A stretch of 64,000 bases of DNA from Procambarus clarkii (lineage: Eukaryota; Arthropoda; Malacostraca; Decapoda; Cambaridae). This document shows, in pieces, positions 1 to 11,546 of this stretch (position 1 is the stretch's first letter; every line of letters starts with the position of its first letter). Under the pieces are notes generated by a model. It saw nothing but the letters and a program-made list of their open reading frames with translations, ran no database searches and had not been told where the DNA came from. The stretch spans positions 11,830,120 through 11,894,119 of the forward strand of contig NC_091217.1 of assembly GCF_040958095.1 (NCBI RefSeq), written 5' to 3'. A program made the translations under genes and the position numbers.

Positions 1-1165
1 GAGTCACCCAGAGACAAAGGGCGAGAGCAACCCTCAAACTCGCTGGAAGCGAGGGGGGGACTCTGGGGTCACATCCATCGGACCCGCGCGCCCCCAGGGG
101 TTTCCCAGGGTCCCGAGCGTTTACTATAAGAGGACTCGTGCTCAGGTAATCCCAGGCAGGGTACTGCTAACCGGCACCCAAAGCTACCAAACAACTTTCT
201 AAGAGCTGAACCCCCGGGACGTGTACACTCACGGGGACCTAGCAGGGGTACCACCAGAAAATACTCAGACCACAAGGGACACAAAGGGGCAAGAACGAAG
301 GCAGACCCCCACCAGGTAGATAAACAAAAAGAAAAAGAAAACCCCGCAAGAGGACAGCGTACCCAAGCGGAACAGAGCCGACCGCTATGATTGGTAAAGA
401 TAAGCTGCACAGTACCCTGCGCCCCACCAGTGCAAAAACTGCCCCTTACTCTAAGGCGAACAAGGGAGACAGAACACCCGAGCACACAAAGAGCGGCCGA
501 AAACCAAGCAGTAAACGGCCAAGCAGGGGCAGGACCAAGGAACATGTGGAAGGTGGCCCCAAGCCCCAAGGGCAGTACTTACAGGGCACCTAGGGAAGGG
601 AACCCTAGGCGCATGCAGCCCGAGTACTGAAGAATCACTCCCGGCTCACGCACCACCTAGAAAACAGACACCACACTCTAGGTACAGTGCTGAAACAACC
701 ACTGGAGCTGGACCACATAACCGTTGCCTATAGCATCAGCCGAAGAACTGATGGGTGGATAGCCGGCGTGGAAGGTCTGGGGCTCCCCCTTCCCCCTCCC
801 GGGGAGGGGGGAGCTGCGCAGACAGCGGCGCGGTGACGTATGACGTCATACTAGTTTCCTTGTTTTCTGTTGAAGAGTTCTATCCACTAGTTCGGCTTTA
901 GGTAGCAATTTTCACCAGAATAGGGGTTTGTTTTGGAATGCTTACCTTTCTGGATGCTTGACCCGGTCGATGGCAGACATAGAATGCTTCCAACCACACG
1001 GGGGTTTCTATAGGCCATTGCTCCCCTTGCCTCTCTGAGGGGGCCAGGTTCTGGCTCGTGGTCCCCGGTAGGCCCTAGAACTCTATACACATGACTGATG
1101 CCAAAGTCTGACATTAGCATATCAGCCGGTAAAGCTCCGGGGAGCCGACGGGGCTCCCCCCAGAA
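1..1165. other. GC-rich unclassified block
   Basis: This block is clearly richer in G+C than the AT-rich sequence that starts at about 1166. It contains a perfect inverted repeat at 792-810 (nine-base arms around one G), a CRE-like TGACGTCA at 841-848 and more G/C runs at 1130-1160. Open frames exist on both strands, the longest at 69-569 on the minus strand, but none shows a recognisable domain, signal peptide or intron border. The abrupt end beside a truncated MITE suggests an interspersed repeat or insertion; a family could not be assigned. Confidence 0.35.
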
Positions 1166-1966
1166 AAGTATTCAAATTATATGAAAATTGTTTGAAAATG
1201 TTAATCACAACTCCAATTATTCGGCATTAGTGTCGTGAAAAGTTTCATCCCAATACGTTAAGAAATGGATTTTATATGAATTAAAAAAAAAATGATAAGA
1301 ACAGCTCATATTAAATAGAACTGAGGGATAATGTAGTAATAAAGAAATGCAGACACTTGTCTGACACACAAAGAAAAATACTGTAGTAGTAAGGAGGGTC
1401 CACAAAGTGCATATGCAGCTGGTGCCTTTCTATCATTGCTGAGTATTACATAATAACACAATAATGAGTATGTTATGCTGTATTTTGTTATATATATCAT
1501 ATATATAAATACATAGCCCTATGCCAATATCTTACTTCCACCAATGTCCAACAACTTTATTTTTAAGGGAATTTTGTTTTCTCTTTTGTTTATCTGATTT
1601 TGTTGTGGCTTCTACATCTTGGAAAATGCATACTCATCACTAAGGATGTGAAAATAGAATGAAATTGGTCAACATGTAAATCAGCCACAGGTGACTGAAC
1701 CTGCCTTAATCTGTTTTGACAGAGTTATTTATAAATTTTAAAACTAATTTCTTTGTCTATTTAGGTTGTACTGAAGAATGGGGACTAGATGCAAGCCTCA
1801 ATTATATAAAGTATACTTATTATCCTTATTAACCCATTATCTTCATCCCAATATATTTTGTTTTTTGGTGGGTTAGTTTTTCTTGACTTCATTTCAACAC
1901 ATACTCGAGTACGATTGCCAAGCAATATTTATTAAAACTTACAAGATATGACATCAAATCGAACTA

Positions 1967-3164
1967 CAGAGGAACCTCGGGTGATGAACAGCCTCATCTA
2001 TGAGCATTTCAGGTTACGAGCGAGCCACTTGCAGAAAATTTGTCTTGATTGACGAGCTTTTGTTCGGTTGACAAGAAAACCATGTGGTGCTTGCTAGCAT
2101 TCCCTTTGGTTCTCACAAATTCTCAGACGCCTCTAACGACAGTGTTGTTGTTTTATCATGCAGGATAAGGATAACCAGAGGGATGCTTATCAGATGGATG
2201 GATAAGGCATTTACAGTTATTCGGCCATTTACAGTCAATCAGGCTTTCACAGTCCGTAAACAACATGAGTTTATTGTCAGGCAGTCTGCCTCCTGATCCA
2301 CCAGCTGGTACCAAGAAAGCCAGCCGTCTGTTAATACCATCCAGATGTGGCTGAGAGGGTAAAGCTGGGGGAGGGGGAAGGCGATAGCGGAGAGGGTCCG
2401 GTGGCAGGATGGGGGTATGGGGGTAGCTGGGAGGGTGCAGTGCGAAGGATGAAGGTAGCGGGGAGGGTCTAGTGGCAGTATGGGGGGTAGCGGAGAAGGT
2501 GATGTGTGGGGGATGGAGGTTCACCCCACCATCCATCCAGTCCCCTCACCATCCATCTATCCAGTTCATCCATCCATCTAGTTCCCCACCATACCTCCAG
2601 TTCCCCCCACCATGCATCCAGTCCCCCTCACCATTCATCCATCCATCCAGTCCCTTCACCATCCATCCAGTCCCCCACCATTCATTCATTCATCCATCCA
2701 TCCAGTTTCCCCACCATCCATCCAATCCTCTCACCTTCCATCCAGTCCCCCTCACCATCTATCCAGTCCATCTAACCATCCAGTCCCCCCCCCCCCCTCT
2801 ATCCATCCAGTCCCCTCACCAGCCATCTGAGATTCCCAAAAAGAGAGAGAGCCCGCCTGACTCGGAGGTGCATTCTCCTTCCACACACTAACCCCTCTCC
2901 TCCTCCCCACCTCCCCATTGTCTCCCTCAAGCCAGCAACGACTCTTCATAAGGAAAAGTACAATTGAAAACCGTAAAGCAAAACAGTTATAATAATTACA
3001 TGCATTATAATTACATTATAAAATATATTGATGTTTTTCGGGGGTGGAACAGATTAATTGTATTTCCATTATTTTAAAAGGGGAAATTAATTTCGCAAGA
3101 CGAGCATTTCACATGATGAGCTTGGTGCCGGAATGGATTAAATTCGTTAACCTAGGCTTCTCTG
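1967..3164. mobile_element. Tigger/pogo-type MITE with minisatellite core
   Basis: Terminal inverted repeats start CAGAGGAACCTCGGG and end CCTAGGCTTCTCTG, with TA on both sides (1965-1966 and 3165-3166), the target preference of the Tc1/mariner-pogo group. The interior is dominated by a G-rich then C-rich tandem tract (2350-2835). Near 2820-2890 a short plus-strand frame resembles the last residues of the transposase tails in the related elements at 25740 and 27688. The DDE catalytic domain is absent, so it is non-autonomous. Confidence 0.6.
2350..2835. repeat. G-rich then C-rich degenerate minisatellite
   Basis: From 2350 to about 2515 the plus strand carries loose repeats of a G-rich unit built on GTAGCGGGGAGGGT and ATGGGGG. 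From about 2520 to 2835 it switches to repeats of CATCCATCCAGTCCCCTCAC, roughly 20 bases long. Several frames stay open through this tract only because the repeat lacks stops; they are not genes. Confidence 0.7.
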
Positions 3165-3526
3165 TACTATATTTAATGTTGAGAACTTTAACGTAATTTT
3201 TCTCGAAGAACAGGATTTTCAACGTTGAGACATGTTGTTAAATTCAGTTTCTGTGTGATTCTCCCCATTTTTACAAATTATGTCTATAGTTCTAAGGTGT
3301 CCATAATTGCATTTATTCATAAACCTATAACTTTGGGATATATAAATTTTAGCATCTAAATTTTGCACACATTTTGAAACCCACAGTAACTTTTTTTTTT
3401 TTACAGTAACTATACTCTAAACTTTCTTGAATTGAAAATTGAGTTTAACATTATATACCATTCTGAGCCCATAATGAATAAGTGAAATATTAATATTTAA
3501 TAGAAAATTGGTGAAATATTAAGTAA

Positions 3527-6500
3527 TTAACACTATCGCAATCTTTGAACGCCCCTATCGCCCACAATTTTTATCTTGAGTCCGAGTCGTGGACGCGAGC
3601 GGCGTCTAGCATTTTATAATATTTGTTAAAAATTTAAATTTTATCCGATCAATCTGGAAGAGGTTTTAACACTATCGGTGACTTTGGACCAGACTCGTTA
3701 ATTATTTTTCTCCCGAGTCCTAACTTTGGACCGGACTTGCGTCCACTACAAAAATATTTGTATAAATTTCATTTTTTATCCAATCGACCTAGGGATAGTA
3801 TCAAAATAAGCGCCTTTAGAATGCGCACAATTTGATACCAAAATGAAAGATGTAACATGAAACTTGATGTCTGAACACTTGTATGATTATAAATAGGTTT
3901 TTGGTCAAAATTTTATAATTGTTAAAATTCTATTTATTGTGCTATTATGTTGGGACTAGTTTTAAAATGCGCGTCTTTACGTCGCGAACAATTTGATACC
4001 AAAATGAAAGATGTAACACAAAAATTTATGTCAGAACACTGGAAAGATATAAATAATTTTGTGATGAGCTTCCAGAATGAAAATATTTGTTAAAATTCCA
4101 GTTATTGCTCTATTATTATGGAACTAGTTTTAAAATACGCGCCTTTTTATTGCAAACAATTTGATTCCAAAATGAAAGACATAACACGAAATTTGATATT
4201 ATCAAACTGAACAAGTATACACATTAGGCTGCAGTGTACAAATTGGTGCTCGTTCACGGGTAACTTTAGGCTTTTCTGTACTCCAAACTTTTGTACATTA
4301 TATTCATACACATCTGTAGGGAATTTAATTGCGAACACAATGATACCAAAACGAGCGATGTAGCACGAGAATTAAGGTGAGAAAAATGGAACGAGTATGC
4401 ACATTTTACTGATTTTGTGCACTCACGGATAACTTTTGCTGACTTTAGGCTTTGCTGTTGGGAGTCACGCCAGGCTTTTGGACATTATATTTAAGCACAC
4501 CTGTAGAGAATTTAATTGCAAACACAATGATACCAAAATGAGCGACGTAGCACGAGAATTAAGGTGAGAAAGCTGAAACGAGTATACACATTTAGGTGTC
4601 ACTGCGCGCTTACCTGCATGCTCGCCCGCAAGCTGGGTACATGACCCCTAAGTTGACCGCGCGCCTGCCCAGTAACCGATAGTGTTAAAATGAGCGCCTT
4701 TAGATTTTGCACAATTTGATACCAAAATGAAAGATGTAACACAAAAATTGCTGTCAGGACTCTGGAAAGATATAAATAATTTTGTGATGATGAGTGTCCA
4801 AAATTTTAAATATTTTTTTAAAATTCCATTTATTGCTCTGTTAATATGGGACTAGTTTTAAAATACACGCCTTTATATTGCGAACAATTTTATACCAAAA
4901 TGATTGAGGTAACATGAAAATTGATGTTATCAAACTGAACGAGTATACACATTAGGTCGCAGTGTGCCAATTGGTGCTCGTTCACGGGTAACTTTGGGCT
5001 TTGTTGCTGGGGGTCACGCTGGGCTTTTGGACCTTATATGCACATACACCTGCGTGGAAATTAATTGCGAATACAATGATACCAAAACGAACGACGTAGC
5101 ACGAGAATTAACGTGAGAAAACTGAAACGATTATACACATATACACAGGAAGAGGCCGAACCCCCAAACATACCAGCGATACAAAGATGCGAGAAACAAC
5201 TACACGGCAGTGAGGAGAGAGGCAGAAAGAAATTTTGAAAAAGGGATTGCAGACAAATGCAAAACAGAACCAGGTCTGTTCTATAAATTCATAAACAACA
5301 AATTGCAGGTAAAGGATAATATTCAGAGGTTGAAAATCGGAAATAGATTCACGGAAAATGAAAAGGAAATGTGTGAAACATTAAACGAAAAGTTCCAAAG
5401 TGTGTTTGTACAAAATGAAATCTTCAGGGAACCAGATACAATAAGAATTCCAGAGAACAACATAGAGCACATAGAGGTGTCTAGAGACGAAGTGGAAAAA
5501 ATGCTCAAGGAGCTAAATAAGAACAAAGCAGTTGGTCCAGATGGAGTTTCACCATGGGTTCTGAGAGAATGTGCACCTGAGCTCAGCATTCCTCTTCAAC
5601 TGATTTTTCAGACATCCCTGTGTACAGGAGTTGTAGCTGATGTGTGGAAAAAGGCTAACATAGTTCCAATCTATAAAAGTGGAAGCAGGGAAGACCCCCT
5701 TAATTATAGACCGGTATCATTGACAAGTGTAATAGTCAAAATATTGGAAAAAATAATTAAAACAAAATGGGTAGAACACCGGGAGAGAAATTATATAATA
5801 TCGGACAGACAGTATGGTTTTCGATCTAGAAGATCCTGTGTATCGAATTTACTCGGTTTCTATGATCGAGCAACAGAGATATTACAGGAAAGAGATGGTT
5901 GGGTTGACTGCATCTATCTGGACCTAAAAAAGGCTTTCGACAGAGTTCCACATAAGAGGTTGTTCTAGAAACTGGAAAATATTGGAGGAGTGACAGGTAC
6001 GCTTCTAACATGGATGAAAAATTTTCTGACTGATAGAAAAATGAGGGCTGTGATCAGAGGCAATGTATCGGACTGGAGAAATGTCAAGTGGAGTACCACA
6101 GGGTTCAGTTCTTGCACCAGTGATGTCTATTGTCTACATAAATGATCTACCAGTTGGTATACAGAATTATATGAACATGTTTGCTGATGATGCTAAGATA
6201 ATAGGAAGGATAAGAAACTTAGATGATTGTCATGCCCTTCAAGAAGACCTGGACAAAATAAGTACATGGAGCGCCACTTGGCAAATGGAATTTAATATTA
6301 ATAAATGCCATGTTATGGAATGTGGAATAGGAGAACATAGACCCCACACAACCTATATATTATGTGAGAAATCTTTAAAGAATTCTGATAAAGAAAGAGA
6401 TCTAGGGGTGGTTCTAGATAGAAAACTATCACCTGAGGACCACATAAAGAATATTGTGCGAGGAGCCTATGCCACGTTTTCTAACTTCAGAATTGCTTTT

Positions 6501-7300
6501 AAATACATGGATGGCGATATACTAAAGAAATTGTTCATGACTTTTGTTAGGCCAAAGCTAGAATATGCAGCAGTTGTGTGGTGCCCATATTTTAAGAAGC
6601 ACATCAACAAACTGGAAAAGGTGCAAAGACATGCTACTAAGTGGCTCCCAGAACTGAAGGGCAAGAGCTATGAGGAGAGGTTAGAGGCATTAAATATGCC
6701 AAAACTAGAAGACAGAAGAAAAAGAGGTGATATGATCACTACATACAAAATAGTAACAGGAATTGATAAAATCGATAGGGAAGATTTCTTGAGACCTGGA
6801 ACGTTAAGAACAAGAGGTCATAGATATAAACTAGCTAAACACAGATGCCGAAGAAATATAAGAAAATTCACTTTCGCAAACAGAGTGGTAGACGGTTGGA
6901 ACATGTTAGGGGAGAAGGTGGTGGAGGCCAAGACCGTCAGTAGTTTCAAAGCGTTATATGACAAAGAGTGCTGGGAAGACGGGACACCACGAGCGTAGCT
7001 CTCATCCTGTAACTACACTAAGGTAATTACATTTTACTGATTTTGTACACTCACGAGTAACTTTTGCCGAATTTAGGCTTTGCTGTGGGGAATCATGCCG
7101 GGCTTTTGGACATTATACTGTATGCATATACACCTGTAGGCAATTCTATTGCAAACACAATGATACCAAAAAGAACAACGTAGCACGAGAATTAAGGTGA
7201 CAAAACTGAAACGAGTACACATTTAAGTCTTGCCACACGCTCGCCCACACTGCCAGGAACATGACGTCAAAGTCTGCGGCACGCGCGCTCCACGGGAGAT
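3527..7300. repeat. Two-type tandem satellite with higher-order structure
   Basis: A GATACCAAAATGA-type box recurs at 3834, 3995, 4163, 4342, 4529, 4718, 4891, 5078 and 7162, spaced 161-189 bases apart; the last gap fits once the 1.89-kb CR1 insertion is removed. Two monomer types alternate. Type I has TTTGATACCAAAATGAAAGA (3834, 3995, 4163, 4718, 4891) and type II has ACAATGATACCAAAA followed by a GTAGCACGAGAATTA block (4342, 4529, 5078, 7162). A GC-richer spacer follows each type II pair (about 4590-4675 and 7225-7300). The unit starting GATAGT..AAAAT.AGCGCC recurs at about 3793 and 4678. An older repeat of about 135 bases lies at 3530-3790. Confidence 0.75.
5145..7029 (+). pseudogene. CR1-like LINE copy 1, reverse transcriptase (broken)
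   Basis: This is a 5'-truncated non-LTR retrotransposon. The plus-strand frame 5160-5968 covers the linker and first half of the reverse transcriptase, including the [15 protein letters not shown] region; 6063-6998 covers the second half with GVPQGS, the catalytic FADDAK box near 6180 and the C-terminal domain. A stop (TAG, 5966-5968) stands where copies 2 and 3 have tryptophan, and two bases are missing near 6085 just before GVPQGS, so no full protein can be made. The 3' end carries the family tail (CTGTAACTACACTAAGGTAA). It sits inside the satellite, which resumes at 7030. The downstream half has no other stop, so decay is moderate. Confidence 0.85.
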
Positions 7301-8746
7301 AAGTTAAATTCGTCTACATACTTAATTTGAAACTAAAATTTTCTATTTTTAAAATCAATTTTTGTTTTTTCCCTGTTCATCCTATGATATTGAACCATTA
7401 TTAAAAGTTTGTGCATTTACCATGTAGATTATGCACAAAAAGTTTGAGTGTGTTTGAGGAAGGTTGAGAAATTATACTTCTGGCCCTTTAACCCTTAAGT
7501 TGCGCAAACATCACATGAAGTGAGACATTTAGCTTGGTTTTTAAAATTTGCTGAAATTCTTTCAAATGTTTTGGACATAAGCTACTAGGCAAATAATCCA
7601 ACTTTGTCTAAATTCATAACATGAAAAACAAGATAATAAAAAATAATTATAAAATTGAATATTGAAAACTTCAGATTTTGAAATCAACTGCAAAAATGTA
7701 AAATATCACCAATTGGTGTTATTATGCTCTCAGAATAGCATATGATCTTCATTTTCATATACATACATGTATTTAGAATATAGGTTTTCAGTATACTTAA
7801 TAGTTTACTGTAAAAAAAATTCATCGATGTGGCATTTGAATTATGTGCAAATTTAGACAACAAATTTATAGCTCCAAACATTTAGGATTTATGAAAAATA
7901 AATTCTATAGGAATTGCAGAACAGACAGCTGTGCACACTATGTATAAAAATGGTGAGAATCGGTCAGAAACTATATTTTTAGATGCTGAAGTAAGTTGAA
8001 ACTCTAGTTATAGATACAATTGAAGTAAGTTATCAATAATGAATAAGGCTGTTCTAATTCATGTATTTACTTGTACTTTATGTTTTAATAAACATTGTTT
8101 GGCATTCGAATTCGAATGTGAAAATTGTAGGTCTATATATGTTGAAATGAAGTCTAGAAAAAATACCCCCCCCCCAAAAAAAAAAATTAAGGGATAATTA
8201 TAATAATTATAATGATTCAGGGGATATATTTAAGGTATATTTTATATTATTGATAAAGCCCTAATCTGGTCCCCAATCATCGAAACAACCTAAGGACACA
8301 AGGAAAATATAAGTTTGAAATCTGTGAAAAAATCTGGCAAAAAAAAAATTCTAAGTCCCAAGTTCTGCGAGTTGTGACTGATTTATTTGTTGACCAATTT
8401 AATTCTGTCTACACATAATTAGGGACAGGACAGGTATGCATTCTCCAGGATGTAAGGGGCTACAACAAAATCAGATAATAAACAAAGGAGGAACAAAACT
8501 GAAAACCTAAAAAAAAAATCCCATAAAAAATATTTTTGGGACATCGATGAAAGTAACTGATATTAACATTGCACAATGTATTTATATGATTATAACAAAA
8601 TAGAGTATAATAACATACTCATTATTATTATTTGTGTTATTATGTATTACTCACCAATGCTATACAGACACCAGCTGCATATCCACTTTGTGGATACTTC
8701 TTACTACTATTCTTCTACTTTGTGCATCAGACAGGTGCTTGCATCT

Positions 8747-10983
8747 TCTAGTGTGTAATTACCTAAGTGTAGTTACAGGATGAGAGCTACGCTCGTGGTG
8801 TCCCGTCTTCCCAGCACTCTTTGTCATATAACGCTTTGAAACTACTGACGGTCTTGGCCTCCACCACCTTCTCACTTAACTTGTTCCAACCGTCTACCAC
8901 TCTATTTGCGAAGGTGAATTTTCTTATATTTCTTCGGCATCTGTGTTTAGCTAGTTTAAATCTATGACCTCTTGTTCTTGAAATTCCAGGTCTCAGGAAG
9001 TCTTCCCTGTCGATTTTATCAATTCCTGTAACTATTTTGTATGTAGTGATCATATCACCTCTTTTTCTTCTGTCTTCTAGTTTTGGCATATTTAATGCTT
9101 CTAACCTCTCCTCGTAGCTCTTGCCCTTCAGTTCTGGGAGCCACTTAGTAGCATGTCTTTGCACCTTTTCCAGTTTGTTGATGTGCTTCTTAAGATATGA
9201 GCACCACACAACAGCTGCATATTCTAGCTTTGGCCTAACAAAAGTCATGAACAATTTCTTTAGTATATCGCCATCCATGTATTTAAATGCAATTCTGAAG
9301 TTAGAAAGCATAGCATAGGCTCCTTGCACAATATTCTTTATGTGGTCCTCAGGTGATAGTTTTCTATCTAGAACCACTCCTAGATCTCTTTCTTTATCAG
9401 AATTCTTTAAAGATTTCTCACATAATATATAGGTTGTGTGGGGTCTATGTTCTCCTATTCCACATTCCATAACATGACATTTATTAACATTAAATTCCAT
9501 TTGCCAAGTGGTGCTCCATATACTTATTTTGTCCAGGTCTTCTTGAAGGGCATGACAGTCATCTAAATTTCTTATCCTTCCTATTATCTTAGCATCATCA
9601 GCAAACATGTTCATATAATTCTGTATACCAACTGGTAGATCATTTATGTACACAATAAACATCACTGGTGCAAGAACTGAACCCTGTGGTACTCCACTTG
9701 TGACATTTCTCCATTCTGATACATTGCCTCTGATTACTGCCCTCATTTTTCTATCAGTCAGAAAATTTTTCATCCATGATAGAAGCTTACCTGTCACCCC
9801 TCCAATATTTTCCAGTTTCCAGAACAACCTCTTATGTGGAACTCTGTCGAAAGCCTTTTTTAGGTCCAGATAGATGCAGTCAACCCAACCATCTCTTTCC
9901 TGTAATATCTCTGTGGCTCGATCATAGAAACTGAGTAAATTCGATACACAGGATCTTCCAGATCGAAAACCATACTGTCTGTCTGATATTATATCATTTC
10001 TCTCTAGGTGTTCTACCCATTTAGTTTTGATTAGTTTTTCCAATACTTTCACTATTACACTTGTCAATGATACAGGTCTATAATTGAGGGGGTCTTCCCT
10101 GCTGCCACTTTTCTAGATTGGAACTATGTTAGCCTGTTTCCACCCGTCTGCTACGATTCCTGTACACAGGGATGCCTGAAAGATCAGGTGAAGTGGAATG
10201 CTGAGCTCAGATGCACATTCTCTCAGAACCCATGGTGAAACGCCATCTGGGCCAGCTGCTTTGTTCTTACCGAGCTCCTTGAGCATTTTTTCCACTTCGT
10301 CTCTAGACACCTCTATGTGTTCTATGTTGTTCTCTGGAATTCTTATTGTATCTGGTTCCCTAAAGATTTCATTTTGTACAAACACACTTTGGAACTTTTC
10401 GTTTAGTGTTTCACACATTTCCTTTTCATCTTCCGTGAATCTATTTCCCATTTTCAACCTCTGAATATTATCCTTTACCTGCAATTTGTTGTTTATGAAT
10501 TTATAGAATAGACCTGGTTCTGTTTTACATTTGTCCGCAATCCCTTTTTCAAAATTTCTTTCTGCCTCTCTCCTCACTGCCGTGTAGTTGTTTCTCGCAT
10601 CTTTGTATCGCTGGTATGTTTGGGGGTTCGGCCTCTTCCTGTATTGATTCCATTTTTGTGTCTTTCGGTCTCTAGCCCTCTCGCAATTTCTATTGAACCA
10701 ATCCTGTTTCCTAGTTCTGCATCTCTGTTTTGGTATAAATTTTTTTGTGCCTTTATCATATATTTCACAAAACTTGCCATACATCTCATTCACTTCCTTG
10801 CCTAGCATCAAGTCTGTCCAATTATACTCACTAAAAAAATTTCTAAGGTCACCATAATGTCCTCTCCTGAAGTCTGGTTTTTCAACTGCTTCAACCTCCT
10901 TATTTTCTTCCAGCTTATAATGCATTGCATACTTTATTCCCAAAAAGTCTGTCTTTTGTCACACAAAAAGTGTGGTCTGGTCA
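8747..10983 (-). mobile_element. CR1-like LINE copy 2 with 16-bp target duplication
   Basis: ACAGGTGCTTGCATCT occurs at 8731-8746 and again at 10984-10999, directly flanking the element, and the empty site is readable in MITE copy A near 1350-1375. The 3' end (low coordinate) has the family tail TAATTACCTAAGTGTAGTTA. The 5' truncation lies at the very end of the endonuclease domain, where a degenerate DQTTLFV (expected DH in this family motif) can be read just inside the upper border. This is the most complete CR1 copy in the window. Confidence 0.85.
8787..10943 (-). pseudogene. CR1-like reverse transcriptase of copy 2
   Basis: The coding strand runs from about 10970 down to 8787. Residues upstream of the RT form a basic linker, then [10 protein letters not shown], the RT fingers and palm with [11 protein letters not shown], the catalytic FADDAK (about 9590-9610) and a Cys/Arg-rich C-terminal region ending [11 protein letters not shown]. 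The frame is continuous except for TAG at 10113-10115, where copy 1 has a tyrosine codon, and TGA close to the 5' border. Copy 3 carries the same TAG at the same codon. Product if read through: an RNA-dependent DNA polymerase for target-primed reverse transcription in the nucleus. Confidence 0.85.
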
Positions 10984-11234
10984 ACAGGTGCTTGCATCTC
11001 TTTATTACTGCATTATCCATCAGTTCTAGTTAATAGGAGCTGTTCTTTCAACAAAACGTTCTTCTTTTAAAAAAATCCATCTAAAAGCAATTTGTGAAAA
11101 TATTCCGATGAAAGTTTCACAATGCCGAAGTCAATAATTTGGAGATTTGTTTAAAATTTTTAAGTAATTTGTACATAATTTGAATATTTTTGCGTCCCTG
11201 CCCCCCTTATGCTGAGCAGTTTAGGGGTTAACGT

Positions 11235-11545
11235 TCTACATTTTATAAAAAAAAAAAATATTCTAGGGGAACACTGTTTAACACCAGAGACCTCTTTCAA
11301 TTGTTTGCCATAGTGTCCACACCTAATAATTCATATCATAACCCTAACCAACCCACCCCCTCAGAGTTAGCCGGACATCTGGATTAGCAGGACTTCTTAC
11401 AGGAAAGTCCAAAAATGGGCATGCTCTGAATTTTTGTTCCACAAACAACAATTTGCATTTCCACACGCAATGAAGATAAATTTACATGGTTGGGAAGAAT
11501 CTTTACATACAGTACTATAAATACTTTACTGCTTTCACTTTGTTG
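11235..11545. other. Intergenic stretch, nothing recognised
   Basis: AT-rich sequence between the piggyBac-type MITE and a decayed LINE. No frame of useful length, no repeat match inside the window and no splice-bounded exon was seen. Confidence 0.5.
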
Positions 11546-11546
11546 G

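Larger units (their letters stand above)
1172..3520 (-). mobile_element. piggyBac-like MITE, copy A (both ends missing)
   Basis: Read as reverse complement, this AT-rich stretch aligns by eye with 7695-8746 plus 10984-11165. Matching landmarks include the segment around 1330-1500 (against 8580-8700), the segment around 1560-1640 (against 8420-8510) and the segment around 3240-3420 (against 7800-7980). The other copy has TTAA-flanked piggyBac-type ends; this copy has lost both ends, against the GC-rich block at 1165 and the satellite at 3527. A Tigger-type MITE (1967-3164) is inserted in it. No transposase is encoded. Confidence 0.55.
7492..11227. mobile_element. piggyBac-like MITE, copy B (holds a CR1)
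   Basis: The element is flanked by TTAA at 7488-7491 and 11228-11231. Its ends read CCCTTAAGTTGCGCAAAC and, inverted, CCCCTAAACTGCTCAG, which resemble the CCCCTGAACTGCGCAACG end of the transposase-bearing piggyBac copy at 22297. Without the CR1 at 8747-10983 it is about 1.5 kb, AT-rich and non-coding; its own frames are short and unrecognised. It corresponds to copy A at 1172-3520 in the opposite orientation. Confidence 0.6.

Noticed and set aside
69..569. A 166-residue GC-rich minus-strand gene
   Set aside because: Trp/Cys/Leu-rich translation with overlapping frames on the other strand, no family resemblance; typical of chance frames in GC-rich DNA.
2156..2891. Pro/Ser/His-rich proteins on both strands
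   Set aside because: Frames follow the CATCCATCCAGT-type tandem repeat and have no conserved motif.
1172..11227. One giant fold-back transposon with satellite centre
   Set aside because: Copy B has its own TTAA-flanked ends, so two separate MITE copies explain the outer parts; kept only as an open question.
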